A DNA stretch of 55,820 nt, taken from the NCBI GenBank assembly GCA_002490635.1, contig DKUJ01000026.1, positions 1 to 55,820 of the forward strand. The letters are read 5' to 3'. Of the stretch, positions 34,817 to 43,852 are shown piece after piece (position 1 is the first letter of the stretch; the number at the start of each line of letters is the position of its first letter). The translations under genes were made by a program, and so were the position numbers. The notes beneath the pieces are model-generated. The model was not told the origin of the DNA and searched no databases. It worked only from the letters and a program-made list of their open reading frames with translations. Source of the stretch: Porphyromonadaceae bacterium UBA7207. Its GTDB lineage: Bacteria; Bacteroidota; Bacteroidia; Bacteroidales; Muribaculaceae.

Positions 34817-37800
34817 ATGCTACATATCATTGCCGACAGTGGATTGCAGTTCCACACTATTGAAGTCGAGTTCGATCCGGCCCAGCAGCTCACTCTGCCG
34901 GCGGGTAGGCCTCTGAAATACAGCTTCTGCAATATCAAGAATCCCGATACCGGCGAGCGGATATTCGACCTGTTGAGCTACAACAGTGCGGTGGGCCGTT
35001 TCATTCCGGTGAATGAAATCGTTACCAACCGTGCCATGGAACTGCTCGCCGACGGACGTCCGCGTCTCGACGATTGTGGTGTGGAGATAATGCGCCAGGA
35101 TGTGTCGCCCACATTCTATAACCAGATCGAACCGGGCGACAGCGAAAAGCTGTTCACCTTCAATTCCCCGGCTTCGTACAAAACTCCCAATCCGGCCAAT
35201 GTGCATGAACGTGTGCCCGCATTCGAACTCATATTGGGTAAATGGTTGCCTATGCCCATGTTCGAAATGCATACGGGAGTGAGTGCCGACGTGCCATATG
35301 CCTGGTGCCGTGTGAAAATCGACCGTGTTGCCGAAGGCTCGCAGGCCGGCAGCGACATTTATCGTTTCACATGGGCATTCGACACCCAGATAAGCACCGA
35401 CGACCTGGCAATCTTCCGGCCTACATTTCCTGTTGAGGGCATCGACAAACTCGAGTTCGGACTGTGCAATCAGGTGTCCAACCTGCTGAGTTTCATGTCG
35501 CCAAAGGGTGACTTCACCGTATTCAGTCACTATATAGCCGAAATACTCGGCCTCGACCCGGCTTCCAACAGCTACAAATATGTGGGCTGGTATATCTATC
35601 TGATAAACTTCATCAGAATGATTGGGGCGTCTCCCGAAGTGACCTTACACAGATGTCCGGCCAATCGCGAGATTCCGGTGGATCTCGTGCTGGATATCGG
35701 TAATTCCCGCACATGTGGCCTGCTGTTCGAGAACGGCGATTTCACAAAGGCCACCATGCTGAGCCTCCGCGACATCAGCGACCCTTCCAAGGTTGACGAT
35801 CAGCCTTTCGATATGCGTCTTGTATTCCGCCAGGCCGATTTCGCCAACGACATCGTAATAGAGGATGAGGACATGTTCCGTTATCCGTCGATGGTACGCG
35901 TGGGAAGCGAGGCAAAGAAACTGGTATACCGGTCCATCGAGTCCGAAGGGCTGTGGGCGAGTACAACGAATTATTCCAGCCCCAAACGCTATCTGTGGGA
36001 TACCCGCATGTTCAAGCACAAATGGGAATTCCTCACCACCGACAGTGACCCCCTCTATATCAGAGAAGCGGAAAACATATATGTGCCCGGGCTATCCGAC
36101 CAGTTCGATGCATCCGGTGAGTTCATCCGCGATTTCGACAATATGGTTGAGCCTACCGACGGCCACACGCACTATTCGCGGGCTTCGCTGATGACATTTG
36201 TGCTGGTGGAGGTGCTGCAGCAGGCTCTCATGCAGATCAACAGCGAGGATTTCCGCAAACATGGCGACATCAACTGCAAGCGTATCCTGCGGAATCTGAT
36301 TCTAACATGTCCGACAGCTATGCCGAAAACAGAGCAGATAAAGCTCCGGCAGTGCGCTCTGGATGCCTTCGAAGCTCTCAAAGGAGTGTATCCGGAAGGC
36401 AAACTGCCGGAAATCGAGGTGTATCCTTCGGTCGAAAAACTCAATACAAGTGCCGAAGACGAGGTTTTCGGACAGGACAACGCGACGTGGACCTACGACG
36501 AGGCCACCTGTTGCCAGCTTGTTTATCTATATGCGGAAATAGCACAGCGCTACAAAGGGCGAGCCCGTGAATTCTTCGATCTCAAAGGCCATGTCCGTCC
36601 CGAACTGGCGGCGGAAGGATACACCGACAAGGCCATAACCGTGGCCTCGGTGGATATCGGAGCAGGCACGACCGATGTTATGGTGTGCACATACATGTGC
36701 TCCGGCAACGATGAGGGCACGCTTACCCCGCGTCCTATCTTCTGGGACAGTTTCTATGTGGCCGGCGATGACATCCTGCGCAACATAATCCAGAATATCA
36801 TTATTGAGGACAGTGGCTCCGGCGACTCCTCCATGGGTAGCATATATTCGGCTCTCAACGCGCGTCTGAACGAAATGAGCGTTAACGAGATAGCGGAGAT
36901 TCCGATAATGAGCCGCCACAGTTTCTATCGTGGAGTCATCGGCGATTTGCGGTCGGCCGAACACAATCCTGCCGAACTGGCCGTGCTGAAGCAGCGTCTG
37001 GCCACCGGCCTGTTGCGCAACTTCTTCGGAGTGGACAGCACCATGATGGACGATCGCGACAGGCGTTGTCGTGTCGACTTCAACACCCAGGTGTCGCACC
37101 CCATGGCTCAGTTCATGATGGAAATGCTGCGGCTCAAACGTCCCTCGAGGGTCTATACCTTCGACGAGATTTTCAACAGCATCAAACCATCCGAATATCT
37201 GCTGGATTATTTCGCGGATCATTTCGGCTTCCGCTTCGAGAATCTCAAATGGCGCTTCGATCCCGAACGTGTGGCGGATATCGTTAAAAGTACAATGGAG
37301 AAGCTACTGCAGCAGATATCCGTGATGCTGTATGCCCATCACTGCGACATCGTGGTACTGTCGGGTCGTCCTACCTCCATAGATGCTATTACCGAACTGT
37401 TTGTGAAGTATCTGCCGGTGACACCCGACCGGCTGGTACGCCTCAACGAATACAGAGTGGGGCAGTGGTACCCGCTTGCCGACCCCGAAGGCTATTTCCG
37501 CGACCAGAAAGCTGTGGTTGCCGTTGGTGCCATGGTTGGCTATCTTGCATCGACCAAGGGATTTAACGGCATGGTGATTCGTTTCGACGATATGGTGAAG
37601 CATTTCCGAAGCACCGACAACTATGTGTGTCTCTATCAAGGCGACCGCATGAGCACAACACTCCTCACCCCGACGCACAACAGCGAGAGCCTCAATCTTA
37701 CTGTGTTCCCGGCTTTTTTCGGCACCAAACAGTTCGATCAGCCACAATACGACGGCCGGCCCATCTACGCCCTGTATAACAACTCCGGTCGCCGTTCGCT

Positions 37801-37984
37801 GCGCATAACCATATCCCGAGATTTCCAGAGCGAGCCTGAAAAACTCGTTCTGGAGGATATCTCAGACGCAAATGGCGACCAGGTGCCGTTCGACCAGGTT
37901 GAGTTCATCGGCCAGTCCATGATTAACGACGGAAAGCACTGGCTCGACAAAGGAGAATTCGAACTAAGCGTACAGTCGCGATAA
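34817..37984 (+). CDS. SrfB-like actin/HSP70-fold ATPase
   Basis: Predicted 1055-residue protein resembling SrfB, one of the SrfA-B-C factors first named in Salmonella as SsrB-regulated. The actin/HSP70/sugar-kinase fold is visible: phosphate-1 motif DIGNSRTCGLL (D293), phosphate-2 motif DIGAGTTDVMV (D613) and adenosine motif VVLSGRPTSID (about 846-856). Before phosphate-1 there are nearly 290 extra residues of unknown fold, and after the adenosine motif a beta-rich tail. No signal peptide or membrane helix, so cytosolic. It is the first gene of the eleven-gene operon. Only a weak -7-like TATATTTA (34762-34769) is seen upstream. The molecular function of SrfB proteins is not established. Confidence 0.75.
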   Translation: MLHIIADSGLQFHTIEVEFDPAQQLTLPAGRPLKYSFCNIKNPDTGERIFDLLSYNSAVGRFIPVNEIVTNRAMELLADGRPRLDDCGVEIMRQDVSPTFYNQIEPGDSEKLFTFNSPASYKTPNPANVHERVPAFELILGKWLPMPMFEMHTGVSADVPYAWCRVKIDRVAEGSQAGSDIYRFTWAFDTQISTDDLAIFRPTFPVEGIDKLEFGLCNQVSNLLSFMSPKGDFTVFSHYIAEILGLDPASNSYKYVGWYIYLINFIRMIGASPEVTLHRCPANREIPVDLVLDIGNSRTCGLLFENGDFTKATMLSLRDISDPSKVDDQPFDMRLVFRQADFANDIVIEDEDMFRYPSMVRVGSEAKKLVYRSIESEGLWASTTNYSSPKRYLWDTRMFKHKWEFLTTDSDPLYIREAENIYVPGLSDQFDASGEFIRDFDNMVEPTDGHTHYSRASLMTFVLVEVLQQALMQINSEDFRKHGDINCKRILRNLILTCPTAMPKTEQIKLRQCALDAFEALKGVYPEGKLPEIEVYPSVEKLNTSAEDEVFGQDNATWTYDEATCCQLVYLYAEIAQRYKGRAREFFDLKGHVRPELAAEGYTDKAITVASVDIGAGTTDVMVCTYMCSGNDEGTLTPRPIFWDSFYVAGDDILRNIIQNIIIEDSGSGDSSMGSIYSALNARLNEMSVNEIAEIPIMSRHSFYRGVIGDLRSAEHNPAELAVLKQRLATGLLRNFFGVDSTMMDDRDRRCRVDFNTQVSHPMAQFMMEMLRLKRPSRVYTFDEIFNSIKPSEYLLDYFADHFGFRFENLKWRFDPERVADIVKSTMEKLLQQISVMLYAHHCDIVVLSGRPTSIDAITELFVKYLPVTPDRLVRLNEYRVGQWYPLADPEGYFRDQKAVVAVGAMVGYLASTKGFNGMVIRFDDMVKHFRSTDNYVCLYQGDRMSTTLLTPTHNSESLNLTVFPAFFGTKQFDQPQYDGRPIYALYNNSGRRSLRITISRDFQSEPEKLVLEDISDANGDQVPFDQVEFIGQSMINDGKHWLDKGEFELSVQSR

Positions 37985-38017
37985 CACCGCCATAACCAAT
38001 ACCATTATCCGAAGACA

Positions 38018-40942
38018 ATGACTATCAACGACGACATAAGAATCATAAACCAGGGTCTCGAGTGGTTGAAAGCCCACAAGCCCCAGCAGTACGATCAGTC
38101 CTTCTTCCAGATGGTCGACGGACGCAGGCGGCTGTTGCGCCAACTCAACGCGCTGACTGAAAATCCTGCCATTGGCGCTTTCGGCGAGAGCCAGACAGGC
38201 AAGAGCTACCAGATTAACACGCTGCTGAACCGCACCGACAAGCCGTTCATGATAAAGAGCACCTCGCATCCCGAAGGCGTGGGATTTGTAGATGCCATAA
38301 ATCCTATCGGCGACGATCGCGAGGCCACCGGTGTGGTTACACGTCTCACAAGTTTCAAGCGCACACCGCAGCGCTACAATCCTGATTATCCTGTTATCGT
38401 TAAGCTTCTGCGTCCGGGACAGATTGTATCGATTCTTTCATCCGGATATTACGCCAATATCCGCGACTATACCAACTACTCCGACGACGAACTGCGCGAT
38501 ATTTCAGCATCAATCTACAGCAACTACTCCAGACGGCCGATTTCCGACAACTGTTTCCTCACCGAGGATGATGTTCTCGATGTAAAGAACTATTTGCAGA
38601 ACTATGCAAAGGCTGCTACTCAGAACATAACGCGCAGTGCCTACTTCGAGACTGTGGCACGTGTGATACGTCAGGTTCCTGTTGGAGAATGGGTGTCGGT
38701 TCTTCAATATCTCTGGCATGGCAACGAAGCCATTTCCCGCCTCTTCGAGCGTCTTATAGCCGATTTGCAGCTGCTACATTTTGCCGGCGAGGTGTACGTG
38801 CCACTGGAAACGGTGATGCATGGTGGTGAGAACCGTCGCACCATAATGTCAGTGGCATGCCTTAACGGACTCGACGAAAACGGCTGGGACATTAAAACTC
38901 CGGTATTCATCCGTGAAGAAGGTGCATTAAAGAGAATCGACTCATTCGACACCTGCGATCTATGTGCTGTTTCCGCCGAGGTGATATTCAAGATTGACGA
39001 GGAATACCTCAACGAAACTCTCGATTACGATTTCGACAGCGCCAAAGACGGCCTTCCCGGTTATCTCCCGGCTGCATCGCGTCGCAAACTGGCCGAGCAT
39101 GTCGACAAATCGCTTCTCTCCGACACCGACCTCCTGGACTTCCCCGGGGCACGCAGCCCCGAGCAGCAGGACGAGGCAAACTGCCGCCAGGGCGAACGCG
39201 ACAAGAGCGGACAGTCTGTTCTTGTAAAGCTTTTCCTCCGCGGCAAAATCGCCTACTTGTTCAACCATTACAGCGAGAGCCACATGATGAAGGTGCTCAT
39301 GTTCTGCCACCACAACAAGCAGAGCGAGGTAAAGAACCTTCATATCCTCCTGGACCAGTGGGTGCGCCGCAATGTGGGAGCCACAAGCGACGAACGTTTC
39401 GCCACCCTGCAGCGCACTGGCGGTATCTCGCCGCTGATGCTGGTGGCCACCAAAATCAATATCGACATGACCTATAAGGACATCGCGAGCTTCAACAGCG
39501 AGACTGCCGTGAACAACCGCTGGGAAGACCGCTTCCGCACTGTCCTTCTTGATGCAGTCCTTAACTGGACCAATGCCGACTGGTTCAAGAACTGGAGCGG
39601 CAAGGGGCAGTCGTTCAAGGATACATACCTTTTGCGCAGTTTCGCATACTGCGCATGCACCGGACAGGGCAACGGCATGTTCGAGGGATATAATGTGGAG
39701 ACATCCTCACCTGAGCGCGAACTGGCCATGAATCCCGACTATTACCGTCTGCTCCGCCGGACTTTCGTGGCCAACCGCAGCGTGCGCGAGCTTTTCTTCG
39801 ACCCGGAACTGGCATGGGATGTGGCCTCGACTCTCAACAACGACGGTGCGCTGTACATCATCGAGCGGATGACCAAAGTTGCACGGGCGGCATCGCAGAT
39901 CCGCGACGAACAGATGAAACGCGAACGCGACCAGATTATGGGTAATGTGCGCCGCATACTCGAAGCCGAGTACGATTCCGACAACGACGCCGAAAAGTTA
40001 CTCAAGAATCTGGAGACCGTGGCAAATCTGCGCTGGGAACTCGATGCGTCGTGCACTGAAGACAATTACTATTTCGGACATCTAATCCAGGCGCTTCAGG
40101 TCACCGAGGTGGAATGCACCAGGGTGGTTCACAAGCTCGTGAACGGTACCGACCTGAACAACACCATAAACAACTTCAGAGAATACCAGCTCATCCGCAA
40201 GCGCTGTCGCGAATTCGAAGGTTGTCCCGACTTGGACTCCCGCTGGAAGCGCCTTATGGGAGCATACGCATGGCGCACACGCGAACAGGCGTCGGCAAAT
40301 CTTGAGAAAAGAGGCATTGATGTGGATTTGCTGTTTGCCGATGCACTACGCCCGAAGACAAACCAGGTGTTCATTGCCGACAGCATAATGGAACTGTGGC
40401 GTGAGAAAGTGCTTTCCGAGGAACTGATGAATACCTTTACCGGCGAGGATGGCTTCAATCCCGTGCTTATGCGCGATCTTATCAAGACGCTTCTGGACAG
40501 CGCCGAACGCATAGGACTGGCCGACTATCTCGCCGAAAAGATTCGAACCGAGGTGTGCATTCCCAACCTCGCCCAGGTGAAAGAAGGCCTTGTGGCCGAC
40601 ATGATGGCGTCGATAATAAACAGTTTCGTGAACGACTTCGGGTATTCCATGCTCACCGGGCAGCAGAAAGAGAAGGCCCGCCAGTTGGCCGCCGACAACG
40701 AACTTGATCTGTTCCATTATATAGATAGCGAACGCCGCGGCACATATACACATGAAGAACTGTCGCAGATGTTCGCCACAATGCTTGAGGATGCCGGCAG
40801 CATAACCGACTCCTTCGACCACAACTACAACCGCTGGATTGAATATATGACAGTGGCCTACATCGTGCACCTTAAACGCTCCGAACTCCGCCCGGAAGTG
40901 AACAGACAGCTGGGCGATCTCATCGAACAAATCAATCTATAA
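38018..40942 (+). CDS. SrfC-like dynamin-type P-loop GTPase
   Basis: Predicted 974-residue protein resembling the SrfC/virulence-factor family. Walker A is GESQTGKS (56-63), after a helical N-terminus (IINQGLEWLKAH). A G3-like motif DFPG (374-377) resembles the DxPG of dynamins. TKIN (478-481) sits where G4 (T/NKxD) is expected, with Asn in place of Asp. The large gap between P-loop and G3 suggests a big insertion. A long helical C-terminal half follows, with charged repeats about residues 620-760. No signal or membrane helix. The SrfB-SrfC order matches enterobacterial operons; no SrfA is seen. It could remodel membranes as dynamin-like proteins do (inference). Confidence 0.72.
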   Translation: MTINDDIRIINQGLEWLKAHKPQQYDQSFFQMVDGRRRLLRQLNALTENPAIGAFGESQTGKSYQINTLLNRTDKPFMIKSTSHPEGVGFVDAINPIGDDREATGVVTRLTSFKRTPQRYNPDYPVIVKLLRPGQIVSILSSGYYANIRDYTNYSDDELRDISASIYSNYSRRPISDNCFLTEDDVLDVKNYLQNYAKAATQNITRSAYFETVARVIRQVPVGEWVSVLQYLWHGNEAISRLFERLIADLQLLHFAGEVYVPLETVMHGGENRRTIMSVACLNGLDENGWDIKTPVFIREEGALKRIDSFDTCDLCAVSAEVIFKIDEEYLNETLDYDFDSAKDGLPGYLPAASRRKLAEHVDKSLLSDTDLLDFPGARSPEQQDEANCRQGERDKSGQSVLVKLFLRGKIAYLFNHYSESHMMKVLMFCHHNKQSEVKNLHILLDQWVRRNVGATSDERFATLQRTGGISPLMLVATKINIDMTYKDIASFNSETAVNNRWEDRFRTVLLDAVLNWTNADWFKNWSGKGQSFKDTYLLRSFAYCACTGQGNGMFEGYNVETSSPERELAMNPDYYRLLRRTFVANRSVRELFFDPELAWDVASTLNNDGALYIIERMTKVARAASQIRDEQMKRERDQIMGNVRRILEAEYDSDNDAEKLLKNLETVANLRWELDASCTEDNYYFGHLIQALQVTEVECTRVVHKLVNGTDLNNTINNFREYQLIRKRCREFEGCPDLDSRWKRLMGAYAWRTREQASANLEKRGIDVDLLFADALRPKTNQVFIADSIMELWREKVLSEELMNTFTGEDGFNPVLMRDLIKTLLDSAERIGLADYLAEKIRTEVCIPNLAQVKEGLVADMMASIINSFVNDFGYSMLTGQQKEKARQLAADNELDLFHYIDSERRGTYTHEELSQMFATMLEDAGSITDSFDHNYNRWIEYMTVAYIVHLKRSELRPEVNRQLGDLIEQINL

Positions 40943-40952
40943 TCTTAGCTCT

Positions 40953-42845
40953 ATGAAGCGCATACATTTCGATTCAAAAGGGCCTGTGAAGTGGCATTAT
41001 TTCTTCTGGCAGCCTTGGGGTTGCGCAGGATGCCTGCTTCGCTTTCTGGGCTTCATGCTGCTGCTGGCGCTGTTCCTGTTCCTGCTGAGCCAGTTCCGGT
41101 CGTGCAGCGACGGCAATGCCGCCGATGCTTCCGGTCAGCCGGTGGCATCGCAGCCTGTCGGCGGCGTTGTTCCTCCTATCAATGAGGACGACGTCGTCGA
41201 CGATGGCGGTCGCCGGCTCGTGGGCAATCGCCTTAATGTGCTTTTCGGAGCCGAGACTGGTCAGGCCGAATACGAAGCCTGGGTGGAGCGCTTTAAAGAA
41301 CTTTATCCTTCCGATGAGTATCAGGTGTTGTTCTACGATTCCAATACGAAACTCATGTCGATTCAGGTGGAGGAAAGCCGGCGCACGGAACTCATAACCC
41401 TTTTACCCGAACAGATTCCCGATATTCCATTCATGGTGTTTGAGGAGGAAGTGATGGAGATGGGTATTCGCCCCAACGATCCGGTGTTCAGCCACAGCGA
41501 CCATGCATACTACTTCGACCAGATAAAGGCATTCGATGCCTGGGATTATACGACAGGGAAAAACCAGATAACAATCGCTGTTGTCGACAGCTATTTCGAT
41601 CTTGACAATGTTGAATTCCAGAATACAGCAATCGTGCATCCGTACAGTGTCGTTACTGGCGACACCATTGTGGGGTTGCCGGGGGACTACGACCCGCGTC
41701 GTCCCAATCCGGTGTATATGCACGGCAGTATGGTTGCAGGAATGGCATTGGGCGCGTCGGGCAACGGCCGTGCCAGCGCTGGAATGGCGCCACGCTGTTC
41801 CTTTATGCCTGTAAGCCTTGGAGACCGGTTCGGTTGTCTTGCCATGTTGCAGGGCATACTGTATGCAATCAATCATGAGGCAACTGTAATCAACATATCC
41901 GCCGGATTGTCGTTCACCGAAGAAGTGAGTTCATGGCCTGTAGAGGCGCAGATTGAGACTGCAAGGACCGAGCTGCTGGCCCAGGAGGCTGTCTGGAAAT
42001 ATGTTTTCGATATGGCAAACCGCAACTATGTCACCATTGTATGGGCTGCCGGAAACGAGAATGTATTCACGGCGCTCGATGCTTCCAAGAGGGGAGATGT
42101 CACCATCAAGGTCTCGGCGGTCGATGCCAGTATGAGCAAAGCGATGTTCAGCAATTTCGGTAACTTTCCGGAAGAAAACATTTACGAGAGCACAGTCTCG
42201 GCACCCGGAGTCCAGGTGCCTGGCATCGTACCAGGTACAACCGGCTATACGTTGACCGATGGAACCAGCTTCTCGGCACCCATCGTAAGCGGATGCGTGG
42301 GCCTTATCAAAAGTCTGGATCCCACATTGTCAACAGTACAGATTATAGAGCTGCTGAAAAGCACTGGTAAACCCGTGGCCGGAGGCGAAACGAGCATAGG
42401 TCCCATCGTGCAGATAGGGCCGGCCATAGAACGCCTGTATACCGAATTTGTAGAATACGATGCTTTACTACAGGCCGTGTCCTCAGGCACATCGCAGAGG
42501 GCATTTCCGTGGGCCGACCTGCGCCGGCTTGTAGTTGAAGACTCCACCGCACTTGCGCCGTTGCTTACCATTGACATGTTACCCACCGGACCAAACCGGG
42601 GAAAATTGCGGTTCTACAGCAACCGTGAGGAGGGGATAGCCGCAGAGGCCGAATATACAGCGCGATGCAGCGCCGACAGTATCGTAATCACCCAGCAGGT
42701 GGCAAACTCTCCGGCTGGAGAAGCTGTGTTCGGCACTGCTACATATACCGTTAAATCCAACAGTAGAGCCAAAGCGGAGGTCGCCGGTGTGCTGGGTCAG
42801 TGGTGGCTTAATTTCGAGCCGTTCCTAATTAAAAATCCAGTGTGA
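40953..42845 (+). CDS. Membrane-anchored subtilisin-family (S8) protease
   Basis: Predicted 630-residue protein. A single N-terminal membrane helix (about residues 29-48, rich in L and F) is followed by a low-complexity linker, then a region that could be a propeptide (about 90-170), then a subtilase domain. The catalytic set is complete: D212 in VVDSYFD, H257 in MHGSMVAGMALG, oxyanion N368 in AAGNENV and S439 in DGTSFSAPIVSG. A beta-rich C-terminal part (about 500-630) follows. Topology (short cytosolic N-terminus) puts the protease in the periplasm. It is the third gene, 10 bases after SrfC-like. Putative effector or processor of the system (inference). Confidence 0.83.
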   Translation: MKRIHFDSKGPVKWHYFFWQPWGCAGCLLRFLGFMLLLALFLFLLSQFRSCSDGNAADASGQPVASQPVGGVVPPINEDDVVDDGGRRLVGNRLNVLFGAETGQAEYEAWVERFKELYPSDEYQVLFYDSNTKLMSIQVEESRRTELITLLPEQIPDIPFMVFEEEVMEMGIRPNDPVFSHSDHAYYFDQIKAFDAWDYTTGKNQITIAVVDSYFDLDNVEFQNTAIVHPYSVVTGDTIVGLPGDYDPRRPNPVYMHGSMVAGMALGASGNGRASAGMAPRCSFMPVSLGDRFGCLAMLQGILYAINHEATVINISAGLSFTEEVSSWPVEAQIETARTELLAQEAVWKYVFDMANRNYVTIVWAAGNENVFTALDASKRGDVTIKVSAVDASMSKAMFSNFGNFPEENIYESTVSAPGVQVPGIVPGTTGYTLTDGTSFSAPIVSGCVGLIKSLDPTLSTVQIIELLKSTGKPVAGGETSIGPIVQIGPAIERLYTEFVEYDALLQAVSSGTSQRAFPWADLRRLVVEDSTALAPLLTIDMLPTGPNRGKLRFYSNREEGIAAEAEYTARCSADSIVITQQVANSPAGEAVFGTATYTVKSNSRAKAEVAGVLGQWWLNFEPFLIKNPV

Positions 42846-42859
42846 ATACACATATCATT

Positions 42860-43843
42860 ATGGATAGCAATAAAATATCAATATCTCTCGGACTGATTAT
42901 CTCGATTCTTGGTGCACTGGTTCTTGCGGCATGTACCTGGATAGGCTTTTCTCTAAGACTTGTATCGCCTCTGATGTCTTCCATCGCCGGAATCCTGGTA
43001 GCTATTGCAGGCATTGTAGTGATGCTTCTGGCAGTAAGGGCAAAGACAGCAACCAAGGATTTCGGCAAATGGCGCATAGTGGAGATTTGCTGTATCGCCG
43101 GCATGATGGCGGTAATAACTTTTGCTTTTACACCTACAGTTCTGTCGTTCAACTTTATCAAAGGAGCGGGTGGACTGCGCCAGGCCGCCAATACAGATAT
43201 CGGCGGTATAGAATCCCTTATGGAGGACTTTAAAAATCAGGAAGAGCGTCGCCTGCGTACAAGCTATGCCGGAATGTACAACTTTGTGCGTCTCGGAAAT
43301 GCCAACTGCGCTCCAGGTCTGCGCCAGTTCCTGAACGACTACTATCATACCTCCCCGGAAAATCTGAGTTATCAGTTGCTGCGGGCACACCGTGGCGAGG
43401 ACAGCGTGAAGATAGCCGACCTGCGCATCGGCAACGACAGCTATGCAGGTTCTTTCCGCCGCTCCATGGAAGTCATGCGGGGGACAATACGTGGTGCGAA
43501 CCCTATCCCTTATGCCTCTCTTGCCTATCGGCTGAGTAATACTGCCGAGCAGGCTGGTCAGGTGATGTCCACCGTGTCACGCCAGCTCATGCTTCCGAAT
43601 GTACGCGCTGGAGCATCGCAGCAATACGGCTGCACAATGACAGAGGCAACTGTGTATTCATACACCCCCACAGCATATAGAGCACATATTGATGGAATGA
43701 AGAAATTCACGATTGGCGGTATCGTTTTCGCCATGTGTGTTTCACTATTGTATCTGTTCTACTACCTGATAACATACCGTTCACTCAAGAAAGCAATCGA
43801 CAAGGGCAACAAACCGTCCGATGCCCTGGGGCTTCCTCTTTGA
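42860..43843 (+). CDS. Three-helix membrane protein of unknown function
   Basis: Predicted 327-residue inner-membrane protein with no recognised family. The N-terminal half has three hydrophobic segments (about residues 9-32, 36-60 and 74-95), then a soluble domain of about 180 residues, and a final helix near the C-terminus (about residues 284-306) with a short positively charged tail (LKKAIDKGNK). ATG 42860 is used; a GTG at 42842 overlaps the protease stop (GTGA) and could be the true start, adding six residues. Nine bases separate it from the next gene. Possibly the membrane anchor or sensor of the operon (inference). Confidence 0.65.
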   Translation: MDSNKISISLGLIISILGALVLAACTWIGFSLRLVSPLMSSIAGILVAIAGIVVMLLAVRAKTATKDFGKWRIVEICCIAGMMAVITFAFTPTVLSFNFIKGAGGLRQAANTDIGGIESLMEDFKNQEERRLRTSYAGMYNFVRLGNANCAPGLRQFLNDYYHTSPENLSYQLLRAHRGEDSVKIADLRIGNDSYAGSFRRSMEVMRGTIRGANPIPYASLAYRLSNTAEQAGQVMSTVSRQLMLPNVRAGASQQYGCTMTEATVYSYTPTAYRAHIDGMKKFTIGGIVFAMCVSLLYLFYYLITYRSLKKAIDKGNKPSDALGLPL

Positions 43844-43852
43844 TACACCGCT

